A stretch of 64,000 bases of DNA, from contig CAYPTH010000002.1 of the NCBI GenBank assembly GCA_964413635.1, forward strand, positions 1 to 64,000, given 5' to 3'. Source of the DNA: CAYFQV01 sp964413635. GTDB lineage: Bacteria > Spirochaetota > Spirochaetia > DSM-27196 > PWMO01. The notes beneath the pieces are model-generated. The model was not told the origin of the DNA and searched no databases. It saw only the letters and a program-made list of their open reading frames with translations. Shown in pieces: positions 44,752 through 53,398 of this stretch. Made by a program: the position numbers and the translations under genes. The first letter of the stretch is position 1; each line of letters starts with the position of its first letter.

Positions 44752-44781
44752 AATATAGCCTGCTTCAAAGAGAGCCGTCAA
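44752..44781 (-). promoter_or_regulatory. Sigma70-type promoter of rpmB
   Basis: On the minus strand, -35 TTGACG (44781-44776), 18-base spacer, -10 TATATT (44757-44752), both five-of-six matches. The expected leader is about 32 bases and carries the ribosome site. Confidence 0.85.
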
Positions 44782-44805
44782 GGCGCATCCCTGCGTTCCA
44801 AGGGT

Positions 44806-46092
44806 TCAGACCGGGGTTGACTCCCGTTTGAGCGTTACCTTCGCGCGACCCTGCAGGTGACGAACCGCCAGATTCCACTTATAGCTATTCCCGCCGCGCT
44901 TGAGGATCTTCACCTGGTAGAGCGAGCCTCGGTAGTAGAACTCAAGAAACTCGCTGTTCTGTACGTTGATTCCCTCGATCTCGGCGACATCGAAGGTCAG
45001 CGAATCACCTTTCCCCTCGCTTGCGTCCAGGCGAAGCTGCTCAACGGTCAGTGTAAGCCGGCCCATCCCGCGAAACTCGAGAGGCTGACTCTTGAAGCCT
45101 TCGCGGATACGCACGCCACCCTCGGAAAGGATGGGCTCCTGTTGACCCCGTTCGGTTGCGCGGTCAATGACGTCTTCAAAGAATTTCACCTGCCACAGAT
45201 TCCAGCGACGAAGATTCGGAAAGTGGAGCGGCCCCGAGACAGGATCGAACGTGCCGAAACCGTTCATCCGCGCCGAATAGCCGCAGTGCGTACAGGAGAC
45301 GATGTCGCCGCGGCTCTTGATGGTGCCAATACTGCGACACTCCGGACACACAAAGAGAACAATCTCGATGTGCTCCGCCTTCCGTCTCCCCGTGTAGCGA
45401 ACCTGTCGCCGCTCTTGCGCGTCGAACTCGTCGTGATCGAGAATGCCGACGAGCTTTTCGTAGATCTCCTCGACCGTCATCGACCTCAGGGAATTGGGCG
45501 TAAAGGATAGCTGATAGTTGAGATCGATACGCCCTCGCCGCGGCCCCCGCCCCCACCGAGGCAGGGAGAAGAAAGAGCCCTCGATCACCGTGGTCACAAC
45601 CGGCACCTTGAGCGACTTCAGGAGCTTGGCGGTTGCATAGTAGATGGGCAAAGCGTGACCATCCCACGAGCTCTGTCCCTCCGGAAATATGCCGATGACA
45701 CCGTTCTTTGCTTTGATCTGAACGATCCGTTTGACCGTTTCCAGGTCGGAGAGCGCCTTGGTCTTCGGGATCGCTCCAACAAGCGCCAGCCCGGCATCGA
45801 CAATGCGCGACCTGAAGTTCGAATCCGAGACAACGTAGTGAACGGCGTAGGGCACGAATCCCGCCAGAAAGAAGGGGTCGAGAAAGCAGACGTGGTTCGC
45901 AAGGATTACGAACGGAGGCTTCACCCTGTCGAAGACCTCGGTGTTGTGCGGCCGGAGACGGAACAGCCAGTTCATAGGGGGACGGGCGATACGACGGAGA
46001 ACGCGAAAAACATTTCGGGAAGTGTGAATGCGACGTCGGGCGCGTCTCACGTCGCGACGTTTCCGCCGCGCCGGTCTTGCTGCGGGATCCAT
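44806..46092 (-). CDS. PlsC-type acyltransferase fused to a zinc ribbon and a C-terminal domain
   Basis: 428 residues from ATG 46092 (GTG codons at 46110 and 46125 are alternatives). The acyltransferase domain has ILANHVCFLDPFF, the intact NHx4D box, and GIFPEGQSSWDG. After about residue 240 comes a zinc ribbon (VCPECRSIG ... CTHCGYSARMNG). The final 120 residues (LEFRGMGRLTLTVEQLRL ... FYYRGSLYQVKI) look like a beta-rich PH/GRAM-type domain. This three-part protein is unusual for PlsC. It is divergent from lnt. Confidence 0.8.
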   Translation of the reverse strand: MDPAARPARRKRRDVRRARRRIHTSRNVFRVLRRIARPPMNWLFRLRPHNTEVFDRVKPPFVILANHVCFLDPFFLAGFVPYAVHYVVSDSNFRSRIVDAGLALVGAIPKTKALSDLETVKRIVQIKAKNGVIGIFPEGQSSWDGHALPIYYATAKLLKSLKVPVVTTVIEGSFFSLPRWGRGPRRGRIDLNYQLSFTPNSLRSMTVEEIYEKLVGILDHDEFDAQERRQVRYTGRRKAEHIEIVLFVCPECRSIGTIKSRGDIVSCTHCGYSARMNGFGTFDPVSGPLHFPNLRRWNLWQVKFFEDVIDRATERGQQEPILSEGGVRIREGFKSQPLEFRGMGRLTLTVEQLRLDASEGKGDSLTFDVAEIEGINVQNSEFLEFYYRGSLYQVKILKRGGNSYKWNLAVRHLQGRAKVTLKRESTPV

Positions 46093-46158
46093 GACGGATG
46101 ATTCTGCCACACCTTTATGAGTCACTCAAGTATAACGGGAGCTTGCTGCGTACGCGAT

Positions 46159-46188
46159 TTGCAGTTTCGCACGCGGGAACGGTATTAT
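46159..46188 (+). promoter_or_regulatory. Putative lnt promoter next to the start codon
   Basis: -35 TTGCAG (46159-46164), 18-base spacer, -10 TATTAT (46183-46188). The GTG start at 46195 is 6 bases further on, so transcription should begin on the start codon itself. Confidence 0.55.
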
Positions 46189-46194
46189 TCCCCC

Positions 46195-48303
46195 GTGCAA
46201 TCCATCCACGGAGCTTCATCCAATCGACGGTGGGGCGGCCTGTACGTCGTCGTTTCGGCGTTCGGGGGCTACCTGGCCTTGTTGAGCCCCCTTCGGGGAG
46301 CCGGCTTCAGCCTCGGCGACCTCTTCTACCTGAGCGTGATCGCCGCTCACCTTGTGTGGGGAGGCGCACTTCTCGCGTTTCCGGAAAGGCTCGCAAGACG
46401 GGACCGCATCTTCCCGCTGCGCGCACCGGAGTTCTTGTTCAGCTACTCCTTTCTCCTGTTCTGGGTTCTCTACGCCTTCGCATCCAACGCGAACATGGAC
46501 TACGTCCAGCGTTTTATTGAGAGCGGAGGGGAGCTCACCCTTGCGCTCGATACCGCAACGGAGCGACTTCAGGTCGGCGTGCGCTTCGTTCCCTTTCTTC
46601 TCATCACGGTGCTGCACTACGCGGTTTCGCGGCTCCGACGACCGCAACGCGCCGACGCGGCGCTGCTTCCGACACCGAGCGCTTTCTTTCGCGACTCCGG
46701 GGGGCGCACCTCAGACGCACAGTGGCGGCGGAGCATTCGCCGCTGGGCCTTGCCGCTTGCACTCCTGAGCAGCGCCCTCTCCGGCTTCGCACTTCCCTCC
46801 TTCCTTGCGGAAGGGGGGGTGTGGATCCTGGGATGGATCGCGATGGTGCCACTCTTCCTCGTCTTCGCGGTAACGGGATTCTGGGGAGGCGTGTTTTACG
46901 GCTTGGTCTACGGGCTGTTCCGAACCGTGCTCACAAACTACTGGCTTGCGACATTCAGCCTGGTCTCCCTGCAGTTGGCGGTCCTCGTTTTTCTCTTCTT
47001 CTACGCGGTGTTCCTGCCGGTACTCATGCTGATCTACCATCGTCTTCCGCGGCTCCGGGTGCTCATACTGCCGCTTGGCTGGACCGCATTCGAGCTCTTT
47101 CGCTCCACCGGCTTTCTTGGCTATCCCTGGGCACTGACGGCGCACTCCCAATACAGTGTGGTACCACTGCTTCAGCTTGCTTCCGTGACCGGCGTATGGG
47201 GCGTCTCCTTTCTGGTGATCCTGGTGAACGCCGTACTGGCCTACACGCTGACCTGCCACCTCGATCGGGAGGGTGCGCCGTGGCTCCTGCTGGGCGGCAC
47301 CGCTGCCGGGGTCTTTGCCCTGAGCTACCTCGGGGCCGTGGCCATGAGCTTCGGTGACGCCCGGGACGCCGGCCCTTCCGAAGGTAGTGAGAGACAAAGC
47401 GCACGGATCGCCCTCATTCAACAGAACTCCGATCCGCGGAAGCACGATTACTCGCGAACCCTCGAAAGCTTGCGCAGTCTCACGAACGAGGCCGTGGAGG
47501 CGAGCCCCGACCTGGTTCTGTGGCCGGAGACGGCCTTCGTACCCAATATCCGGAGATGGGGCGCCGAGGATGCCGGATCATCACGCTTTGTGCGACTGGT
47601 GCAGCGCTTTCTCGAGTATCAAGAATCGACCGGCACCTGGTTGCTGACCGGCAACGACGACTACGAGCTCGTCCGTGACGACGAAGGAAACGAGGTTGAC
47701 CGCCTCAACTACAACGCTGCAGTCCTCTTTGATGCCGAGGGAAGCCGCGTAGAGACCTACCGCAAAATTAAGCTCGTTCCCTTCACCGAGTACTTCCCCT
47801 ACCAGGACACATTGCCGTGGGTGTACCAGTTGCTGTTGGAGTTCGACACCCATTTCTGGGAACCGGGGACGGAGCGGACCGTCTTTGAGCATCCAAAGCT
47901 CACCTTCTCGACGCCCATCTGTTTCGAGGACGTATTCCCCGGACAGGTTCGCAAGTTCGTCCTTGCCGGCGCCGAGGTAATTGCGAACATCTCCAACGAC
48001 TACTGGTCGCTCACTCCGGTGCAAGCAAAGCAGCACTTTGTTGCCGGTATTTTTCGGTCAATCGAGAACCGCCGCCCGGTGGTGCGCGCCACAACATCCG
48101 GCATTACGGCCCACGTCGACCGATTCGGCCGCATACGGAAGACGGCACCGAGCTACAGCGAGGAGTACGTCATTGCCGACGTGACGGTCCCCCCAGATCG
48201 CTTCACCCTATATACCCGTTGGGGCGACTGGTTTCCGCTTGTCTCGGCGGGGGGACTCGTGCTGCTCTTCGTCGCTTCGTTCTTCCGGCGACGCGAGGAC
48301 TAG
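46195..48303 (+). CDS. lnt: Apolipoprotein N-acyltransferase with extra N-terminal membrane segments
   Basis: 702 residues from GTG 46195; a longer frame from 46117 gives no family match upstream. The first 200 residues add about four membrane helices not found in Escherichia coli Lnt. The canonical part follows, with catalytic Glu in LVLWPETAF, Lys in YRKIKLVPFTEYFPY and Cys in PICFEDVFPG, and the late SNDYWSLTPVQAKQH. It adds the third acyl chain to lipoproteins, after Lgt and LspA. The 3' end overlaps the OmpA-type gene by four bases, convergent. Confidence 0.94.
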   Translation: MQSIHGASSNRRWGGLYVVVSAFGGYLALLSPLRGAGFSLGDLFYLSVIAAHLVWGGALLAFPERLARRDRIFPLRAPEFLFSYSFLLFWVLYAFASNANMDYVQRFIESGGELTLALDTATERLQVGVRFVPFLLITVLHYAVSRLRRPQRADAALLPTPSAFFRDSGGRTSDAQWRRSIRRWALPLALLSSALSGFALPSFLAEGGVWILGWIAMVPLFLVFAVTGFWGGVFYGLVYGLFRTVLTNYWLATFSLVSLQLAVLVFLFFYAVFLPVLMLIYHRLPRLRVLILPLGWTAFELFRSTGFLGYPWALTAHSQYSVVPLLQLASVTGVWGVSFLVILVNAVLAYTLTCHLDREGAPWLLLGGTAAGVFALSYLGAVAMSFGDARDAGPSEGSERQSARIALIQQNSDPRKHDYSRTLESLRSLTNEAVEASPDLVLWPETAFVPNIRRWGAEDAGSSRFVRLVQRFLEYQESTGTWLLTGNDDYELVRDDEGNEVDRLNYNAAVLFDAEGSRVETYRKIKLVPFTEYFPYQDTLPWVYQLLLEFDTHFWEPGTERTVFEHPKLTFSTPICFEDVFPGQVRKFVLAGAEVIANISNDYWSLTPVQAKQHFVAGIFRSIENRRPVVRATTSGITAHVDRFGRIRKTAPSYSEEYVIADVTVPPDRFTLYTRWGDWFPLVSAGGLVLLFVASFFRRRED

Positions 48304-49355
48304 GGTCGAGGTTCAAGCTCCACCGCAATCTCAACCCGTCGATTGAGATACTGCTGCTCCTCGCTGCGCGTGAACGGATTCCGTCCTCCGACGCCTCGGA
48401 CCACGAGCTCGTCAGGCTGCCCAATTCCGTTCTGCCGGAGGAATCGCCACACGTTTCCGGCTCGCGATTGAGAGAGCTCAACCCGTCCCGCCTCCGTCCC
48501 GGCCAGCGCGCAGTGCCCCACCAAGCGGAGACTCGCGATCCCGCGCTCCTCCCCGACGAGACCCTGAATGCTCTCAATGAGCTCTCGGAGCGCCTCCCGC
48601 GCTTCCTCGGTGAGAGTCGGATCATCAGGCCGAAAGTACACCGTCCAATCGCGCGTTACCGCCGTGGCCTCGGGGCCGGGCTGCTCGCCCGCGTCGGCGG
48701 CGGCTGCATCGCTGGGGGCGTCGGCTGCGTCGCCCGCGGCGGAGGCCGCCGCGGCGCTTCCTTCACCGGCGGCGGTTTCCCCGCCCGCCGCGGTTCCCTC
48801 CGCCGCGGAGCTTTCCGCCTCGCTGGGCTGGTCGCCGGCCGTGGTCTCCCCGCCGCCGACTTCGGCCTGGCCCCCTTCACGCCCCGCGCCCTCGGTCACA
48901 ACGGTGCCGTCGCCCGACGGCACCGCCATTGGAGGCGCATCCACCGCGAAAAGTCGCAGGCCGAGCCACACCAGAAGGGCTGCGGCGACCACGGCGAGCG
49001 GAACGAGCCACAATGCGTGCCGGGTCGGCAGCCATTTTCGCACGCTCACCCTTCGCGTCGTCACGCGGCGCCCCTCGACCACAAAGCTGAGCTCAAGCGA
49101 GCCGCGCCGAGAGACCGCTGTTTCCAAGACGATGCGCGGCTTTCGCCCGAGGTTCGTGGGCAGGTTCGTGAGCTCAACGGAGGTAAGGCTCTCGCGTCCG
49201 CCGTCCACGGATACCGCGAGCTCAATGCGCGCACGGCGCTGGTTCACCGCAATGGTAGTGAGCTCGAGATCGTAGGCGCGCCCCCGCTGAAGCTCGACCA
49301 CATTCACATAGTGCCCGTGATCAACGTTGACTTGGAGAGTCGCTGGGTGCCGCAT
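48300..49355 (-). CDS. Single-span OmpA/MotB-domain protein with novel N-terminal domain
   Basis: 351 residues. Residues 1-110 are a beta-rich domain (TTIAVNQRRARIEL ... VELTNLP ... GRKPRIVLETAV) whose pattern recalls the Hsp70 substrate-binding beta domain. One membrane helix follows at about 113-137, then a long Ala/Gly/Glu/Asp-rich linker to about 232, and an OmpA-type peptidoglycan-binding domain (TLTEEAREALRELI, LSQSRAGNVWRFLRQNG, LNRRVEIAVE). It would tie the inner membrane to peptidoglycan. AAGG is 7 bases before the ATG and a TATAAT box lies just upstream at 49367-49372. Confidence 0.8.
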   Translation of the reverse strand: MRHPATLQVNVDHGHYVNVVELQRGRAYDLELTTIAVNQRRARIELAVSVDGGRESLTSVELTNLPTNLGRKPRIVLETAVSRRGSLELSFVVEGRRVTTRRVSVRKWLPTRHALWLVPLAVVAAALLVWLGLRLFAVDAPPMAVPSGDGTVVTEGAGREGGQAEVGGGETTAGDQPSEAESSAAEGTAAGGETAAGEGSAAAASAAGDAADAPSDAAAADAGEQPGPEATAVTRDWTVYFRPDDPTLTEEAREALRELIESIQGLVGEERGIASLRLVGHCALAGTEAGRVELSQSRAGNVWRFLRQNGIGQPDELVVRGVGGRNPFTRSEEQQYLNRRVEIAVELEPRP

Positions 49356-49459
49356 AATTGCCTTCGATTATATACGGATCCGTCGCAGAATGCATCCGCG
49401 TCAGGCTGAACCTCCGTCCCGGTCCTCGGGATCTTCCGCCGATGAAAGATCGTTTTTGT

Positions 49460-50431
49460 TTAGCCGTGGTGGAAGGTTTCGATCCCGGGCCGTCCGGCGT
49501 GGTAGCGGCGAACGGCCACGAGCACCGCGACGCCCGCCGCCAGTATGACCAGCGAGGCAATCTGATCCGCCGTGACGTCAAAAAGGGAGGTGAAGACATC
49601 CGGCGCTCGCTGCTGCGGAGAGTGGCGGAGCACGAAGGGACTCCGAATGGGCGGAATGCGAAGGTAGCCGGCCAGAAACTGTGCGGCGCCGTATATCATG
49701 AGGTAGAGGGCGGTCATGATACCGGTTGGCGGCTGCCGGCGCCGCCGCAGCATGAGGGTCATCCACGCCCCGAGCCCGGTAACCAGCGCCTCATAGAGCT
49801 GTGACGGATGGCGCGGAAGGTTAATGAAGCCGGCATCACCAATAGCCGGAACGCCCAGAGCAATCACGCGGCGGTACACTCCCTCCGCGGAGGCGGGAAC
49901 GGGCTGAGCCTCGGGGAAGATGATACCCCAAGGCAGCGAGGTCACGCGGCCGTAGAGCTCTTGATTTGCGAAATTGCCCAAGCGCACCAGGGCAAACATC
50001 AGCGGGATTCCGAGAACCAGTGCATCGGCCCAGAGCAGGATCCGCACGCGGTTCTTCCAGTGGTACGCCAGGAGCGCCACCCCGGCACCGATCAGCCCGC
50101 CGGCGAAGCTCATGCCGCGCAAACCAACGAGCCCGGCCCCCTCCTCGACGGGCCAGACCAAGAGCCACGGCCGGCGCACCACCTCATCGAATTGCCCAAA
50201 GAGCACCACCGCGCCGAGTCGCGAGCCCACGAGGTAGGCAATGATGAACCAAAAGAAAAAGCTCCGCGCCTCGGGAAGCTCTTCAGAGCCGCCCCGCGTT
50301 TGGAGATGTCGAATGAAAAGCAGAAAGACAATCAAGTACGCGGCGAGATGAAGAAGGGTAAACCAACGGATCGGAACGGCCGGAGCGAGAACGGGCCGCA
50401 ACCACGTTGGATACGCGAGATACCCAATCAT
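49460..50431 (-). CDS. Lgt-like prolipoprotein diacylglyceryl transferase, divergent active site
   Basis: 323 residues with seven membrane helices. The Lgt signature VRLGNFANQELYG is intact, including the Arg equivalent to E. coli R143, as is RHPSQLYEA. Other key positions differ by eye alignment: Y26 is Phe (IRWFTLL), H103 is Ala (GMSFAGGLIG), and R239 is Gln (YGAAQ). It may be a real but divergent Lgt, or a paralogue with another role. ATGA overlap with the fapA-like stop shows coupling. Confidence 0.78.
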   Translation of the reverse strand: MIGYLAYPTWLRPVLAPAVPIRWFTLLHLAAYLIVFLLFIRHLQTRGGSEELPEARSFFFWFIIAYLVGSRLGAVVLFGQFDEVVRRPWLLVWPVEEGAGLVGLRGMSFAGGLIGAGVALLAYHWKNRVRILLWADALVLGIPLMFALVRLGNFANQELYGRVTSLPWGIIFPEAQPVPASAEGVYRRVIALGVPAIGDAGFINLPRHPSQLYEALVTGLGAWMTLMLRRRRQPPTGIMTALYLMIYGAAQFLAGYLRIPPIRSPFVLRHSPQQRAPDVFTSLFDVTADQIASLVILAAGVAVLVAVRRYHAGRPGIETFHHG

Positions 50432-53391
50432 CCTTCACTATCCGCGTCGAGCGGCTCCTCCGTAATACGACCGGTTTCAAGGTCGAAGTAGATGCGAATT
50501 GCCTTCTTGACCTCGTTGTACTCCTTGCTGCGCCCGTGACTCTCCACGACGACGCCCGGATAGAGCGTGCCGCGAACCCGAATCTCCGAAGGAAAGTGCT
50601 CCTCGAACTTCTCCCGGAGGTTGAAGAGGTGGAGGCTGCGCTGCTCCATAATCTTGAGGAGCTTTTTCTTCTCCTTGCGATACTTCTCGATTTCAGTCGA
50701 CCCTTCGCCGGCCTTCTGCATTGCCAGATCGAGATTCGTCACGCGGCGCTTGAGCTTGTCGACCTCTTTTTCCTGCCGCTCGATCTGATCCGCAATAAGG
50801 TAATCTTGACCGAAACAGAGCTGCGTCTTCACCTCGCTGTTGGACCCGAGGTTCTGAGTCTCCACCCCTTTCCGTGCGCGAATGCTGCCCCCGACGATAC
50901 TGCCTTTATCCGTCTGCATCCGGAGCGTACCGTTGGTCTTTACGCTCGTGTGCATGCAGCTGCTTCGAATGACAATCTCACCAACCGAGAGGAGCGTGGC
51001 TTGCTCGGCAAATGCAATACCGATGTTCTTCTTCGACCGGAGAACCGCCTTGCCGGCCCCCTTCACACCCTCTTTGATGAGGATGCTCCCATCCGCGGAG
51101 AGGAGGCAGCCTTCGACGGACTCGCCAATGCGGATGTCTCCGCCGGCCATGACGACGTAGCCGGTCTGGACGGAACCTGACACGTTCACGCTTCCGGGGA
51201 ACTTGATGTTCCCGGTTTCCACTCCGACGTTTCCCTTCACCGAATGCGTCGCCCGGACGGAAACCCGGCGCTTTTCGGAGACGAGCTCGCCGTCCACTTC
51301 GGCAATCAAGGTAATGACACCATTCTCGTCCTCGCGCCGGCGAAGGTTTTCCCCTACCTCAATGCTTACCGCCGTGCCGCCGGGGGGTGCAATGGACTTC
51401 CCGGTCACGTCGGTGCCGGGCTCAGGTTTCTCCTGCGGGGGCTCAATGCGGGCGATCTCCGTTCCCGCCTTCACCGTCGTGATGAGATCGCGGTTCTTGT
51501 AGTCGGCGGTTCCGTCGTCCTGCACGGAGACCTTCTTCCCGCTGGCGCGCTGCACCAGAAACTCCAGGGACCCGTCACTTCCTTTCTCGGGGGACGTGCC
51601 CTCGGCGACGAGCCAGCGCACAATGGCCCCTTCATGCTGTGCGCGGGTTAGGCCGGCCCGCACCTTTGCGTCGTCCACCCCGTAAGTGACGCCGGCCTTC
51701 TCCAGGGCGTCGAGCACCGCCTGTTCGGTGAGGCGTGTGCCCGTCCCCTCTCCCTCGTGAAGGGTGACCATGGCGCGCATGCGGTCGGTCCCCATCTCGA
51801 CCATGACGGAGCAGTCCTTGTGAGGGCGAACGCGGACAAGCGTGACATCGTCTACTTGCGTCTCCTCCATGACACCTTCAATGGTGGAAAAGACAACCGT
51901 ATCCTTCTTCTGTACGTTCTCGAGGAGCTTCAGCTTCGGCTCCGCCCCGCCGGGGGGAGGAATCTGCTCTCCGTAGACGTCCACCCCCGGCTGGCCCGGC
52001 CCGGGAGGAGCCACCGTGAGAACGCGCTGCTCCGGCTGAACCCTGGCCATTCGCGCCACGTCCGAGACGGGAAGCTCCTCCACCGACTCCATGTCGCCAA
52101 GGAGCTCGGGGCGCTCCTCGGCGGCGCGCCTGTAGGGCTCCATCTCGCTCTCTTCGAGAAAGCGAACCGCGAACTCAATGTCACCGTCGGGGCCCGGCGT
52201 CGGAGCGGTGCCCTGGGCGAGGACGTAGCCGGTCAGATCCTGCTCCGAGCCGTGGTAGAACTCCATGATGTCGCGCTTGATTTGCTCGAAATCGAGCTTC
52301 TTCAGACCGGCCGACTGAATGGCTTTGCCGAGCTCCTTGAGCTTGAGCGGCGTGCCGCGCCCCTTGCCCTTGTGCACCGTCAACAGCGCCTGCAAGCGGT
52401 CTTCGGATACGTACACGTCAAACGACGAGTCGCGACTGTTGCTGATTGGTACGTGCTCAATTGGGGCGCCGTCCTGGACGGCATCGTCGATGATCTTGCG
52501 AATCTCTTCGGTGGGCAGGAGGTTCTCCGGATCGTAGCCGAGCTTCCGGGCTTCCTCGGTGATCTGTTCGGCGGTGGGGGTCGCCGCGGCGCTGTGCCCG
52601 GGGGCGAAGCTGAGAAAGGCGGTTGCCTTGTCCTTGGAGAGCGAGACCGACCAATCGTGTCCCTCGTAGGGTACGACGTCAATCCAATTGGGGCCACGAC
52701 GGACCGCGCCGGTACGCTCCGCGACGACGCTCGTACCATTGCGCTTGGCGCCGGCGCCGACGTAGAAGTCGGGATCGGCGAGATTCCTCGGGTAGATAAC
52801 GCTTCCGTAGATGCTGCGTCCCGGAGCCCCTCGGCTCTGGGGAGTCACCGTACCGAGAAGTTGCCCCTCTTGGACGTAGCCGGTCTCCTGGACGCTCGGG
52901 TCCACGTAGACGCGCTCGGGAACGCGCTCCTCCTCAACGACGGTCTGCTCCTCCGTCTTGGGACTGCCGAACGGTAGCTTGGGCTTCTTGGTGACGGTCT
53001 TCGTCCGCTCGACTTTGCGCTTGCGCTCAATCGTGATCTGCGGTTGCGGGGCGTGCGCGAGGGCCTTCTCCACACCCTCGGCGAGCTGATCCGGGATTGG
53101 CAAGCGCTCCATCTCGAAGTGCTCCGGCACCGGATCCTCCGGCGGAGAGCCCTCAGCGGCGGTGAAGGTAAGGGGATTCTTCCCCTCCTTCTCGTTTTTT
53201 TCCAGGAGACGGGCAATTTCTGCGGTATCGTAGCCCTCTTTGACCCCGCGCTCGGTCAGCTCCTCTACGATGCGCGAGGCGGTCCATTCCTCTTCACCGC
53301 CGCCGCGGTCGAGCGTCACCGATGCCGCGAGGCCGCGTTCATCTATCGTGAGTTGAAGAGAGCCTGTAATTCGTGTCTCTTCCTTGGCCAT
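50428..53391 (-). CDS. FapA (DUF342) domain protein, long form
   Basis: 987 residues. The C-terminal 400 carry the FapA beta-helix: repeated short turns such as VKGNVGVETGNIKFPGSV, GGDIRIGESV, GSILIKEGV, then a coiled coil (EKEVDKLKRRVTNL) and a closing RVRGTLYPGVVVE. The N-terminal 550 residues hold a KH-like start and repeated blocks with GTAPTPGPDGDIEF and PPGPGQPGVDVYG, typical of DUF342 proteins. The function is unknown; FapA has been linked to flagellar assembly and polarity. It starts 7 bases after the ParA-like gene. Confidence 0.9.
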   Translation of the reverse strand: MAKEETRITGSLQLTIDERGLAASVTLDRGGGEEEWTASRIVEELTERGVKEGYDTAEIARLLEKNEKEGKNPLTFTAAEGSPPEDPVPEHFEMERLPIPDQLAEGVEKALAHAPQPQITIERKRKVERTKTVTKKPKLPFGSPKTEEQTVVEEERVPERVYVDPSVQETGYVQEGQLLGTVTPQSRGAPGRSIYGSVIYPRNLADPDFYVGAGAKRNGTSVVAERTGAVRRGPNWIDVVPYEGHDWSVSLSKDKATAFLSFAPGHSAAATPTAEQITEEARKLGYDPENLLPTEEIRKIIDDAVQDGAPIEHVPISNSRDSSFDVYVSEDRLQALLTVHKGKGRGTPLKLKELGKAIQSAGLKKLDFEQIKRDIMEFYHGSEQDLTGYVLAQGTAPTPGPDGDIEFAVRFLEESEMEPYRRAAEERPELLGDMESVEELPVSDVARMARVQPEQRVLTVAPPGPGQPGVDVYGEQIPPPGGAEPKLKLLENVQKKDTVVFSTIEGVMEETQVDDVTLVRVRPHKDCSVMVEMGTDRMRAMVTLHEGEGTGTRLTEQAVLDALEKAGVTYGVDDAKVRAGLTRAQHEGAIVRWLVAEGTSPEKGSDGSLEFLVQRASGKKVSVQDDGTADYKNRDLITTVKAGTEIARIEPPQEKPEPGTDVTGKSIAPPGGTAVSIEVGENLRRREDENGVITLIAEVDGELVSEKRRVSVRATHSVKGNVGVETGNIKFPGSVNVSGSVQTGYVVMAGGDIRIGESVEGCLLSADGSILIKEGVKGAGKAVLRSKKNIGIAFAEQATLLSVGEIVIRSSCMHTSVKTNGTLRMQTDKGSIVGGSIRARKGVETQNLGSNSEVKTQLCFGQDYLIADQIERQEKEVDKLKRRVTNLDLAMQKAGEGSTEIEKYRKEKKKLLKIMEQRSLHLFNLREKFEEHFPSEIRVRGTLYPGVVVESHGRSKEYNEVKKAIRIYFDLETGRITEEPLDADSEG

Positions 53392-53398
53392 GGCTTCG

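Noticed and set aside
51757..52977. 406-codon open frame opposite the FapA gene
   Set aside because: Antisense shadow with no recognisable domain.
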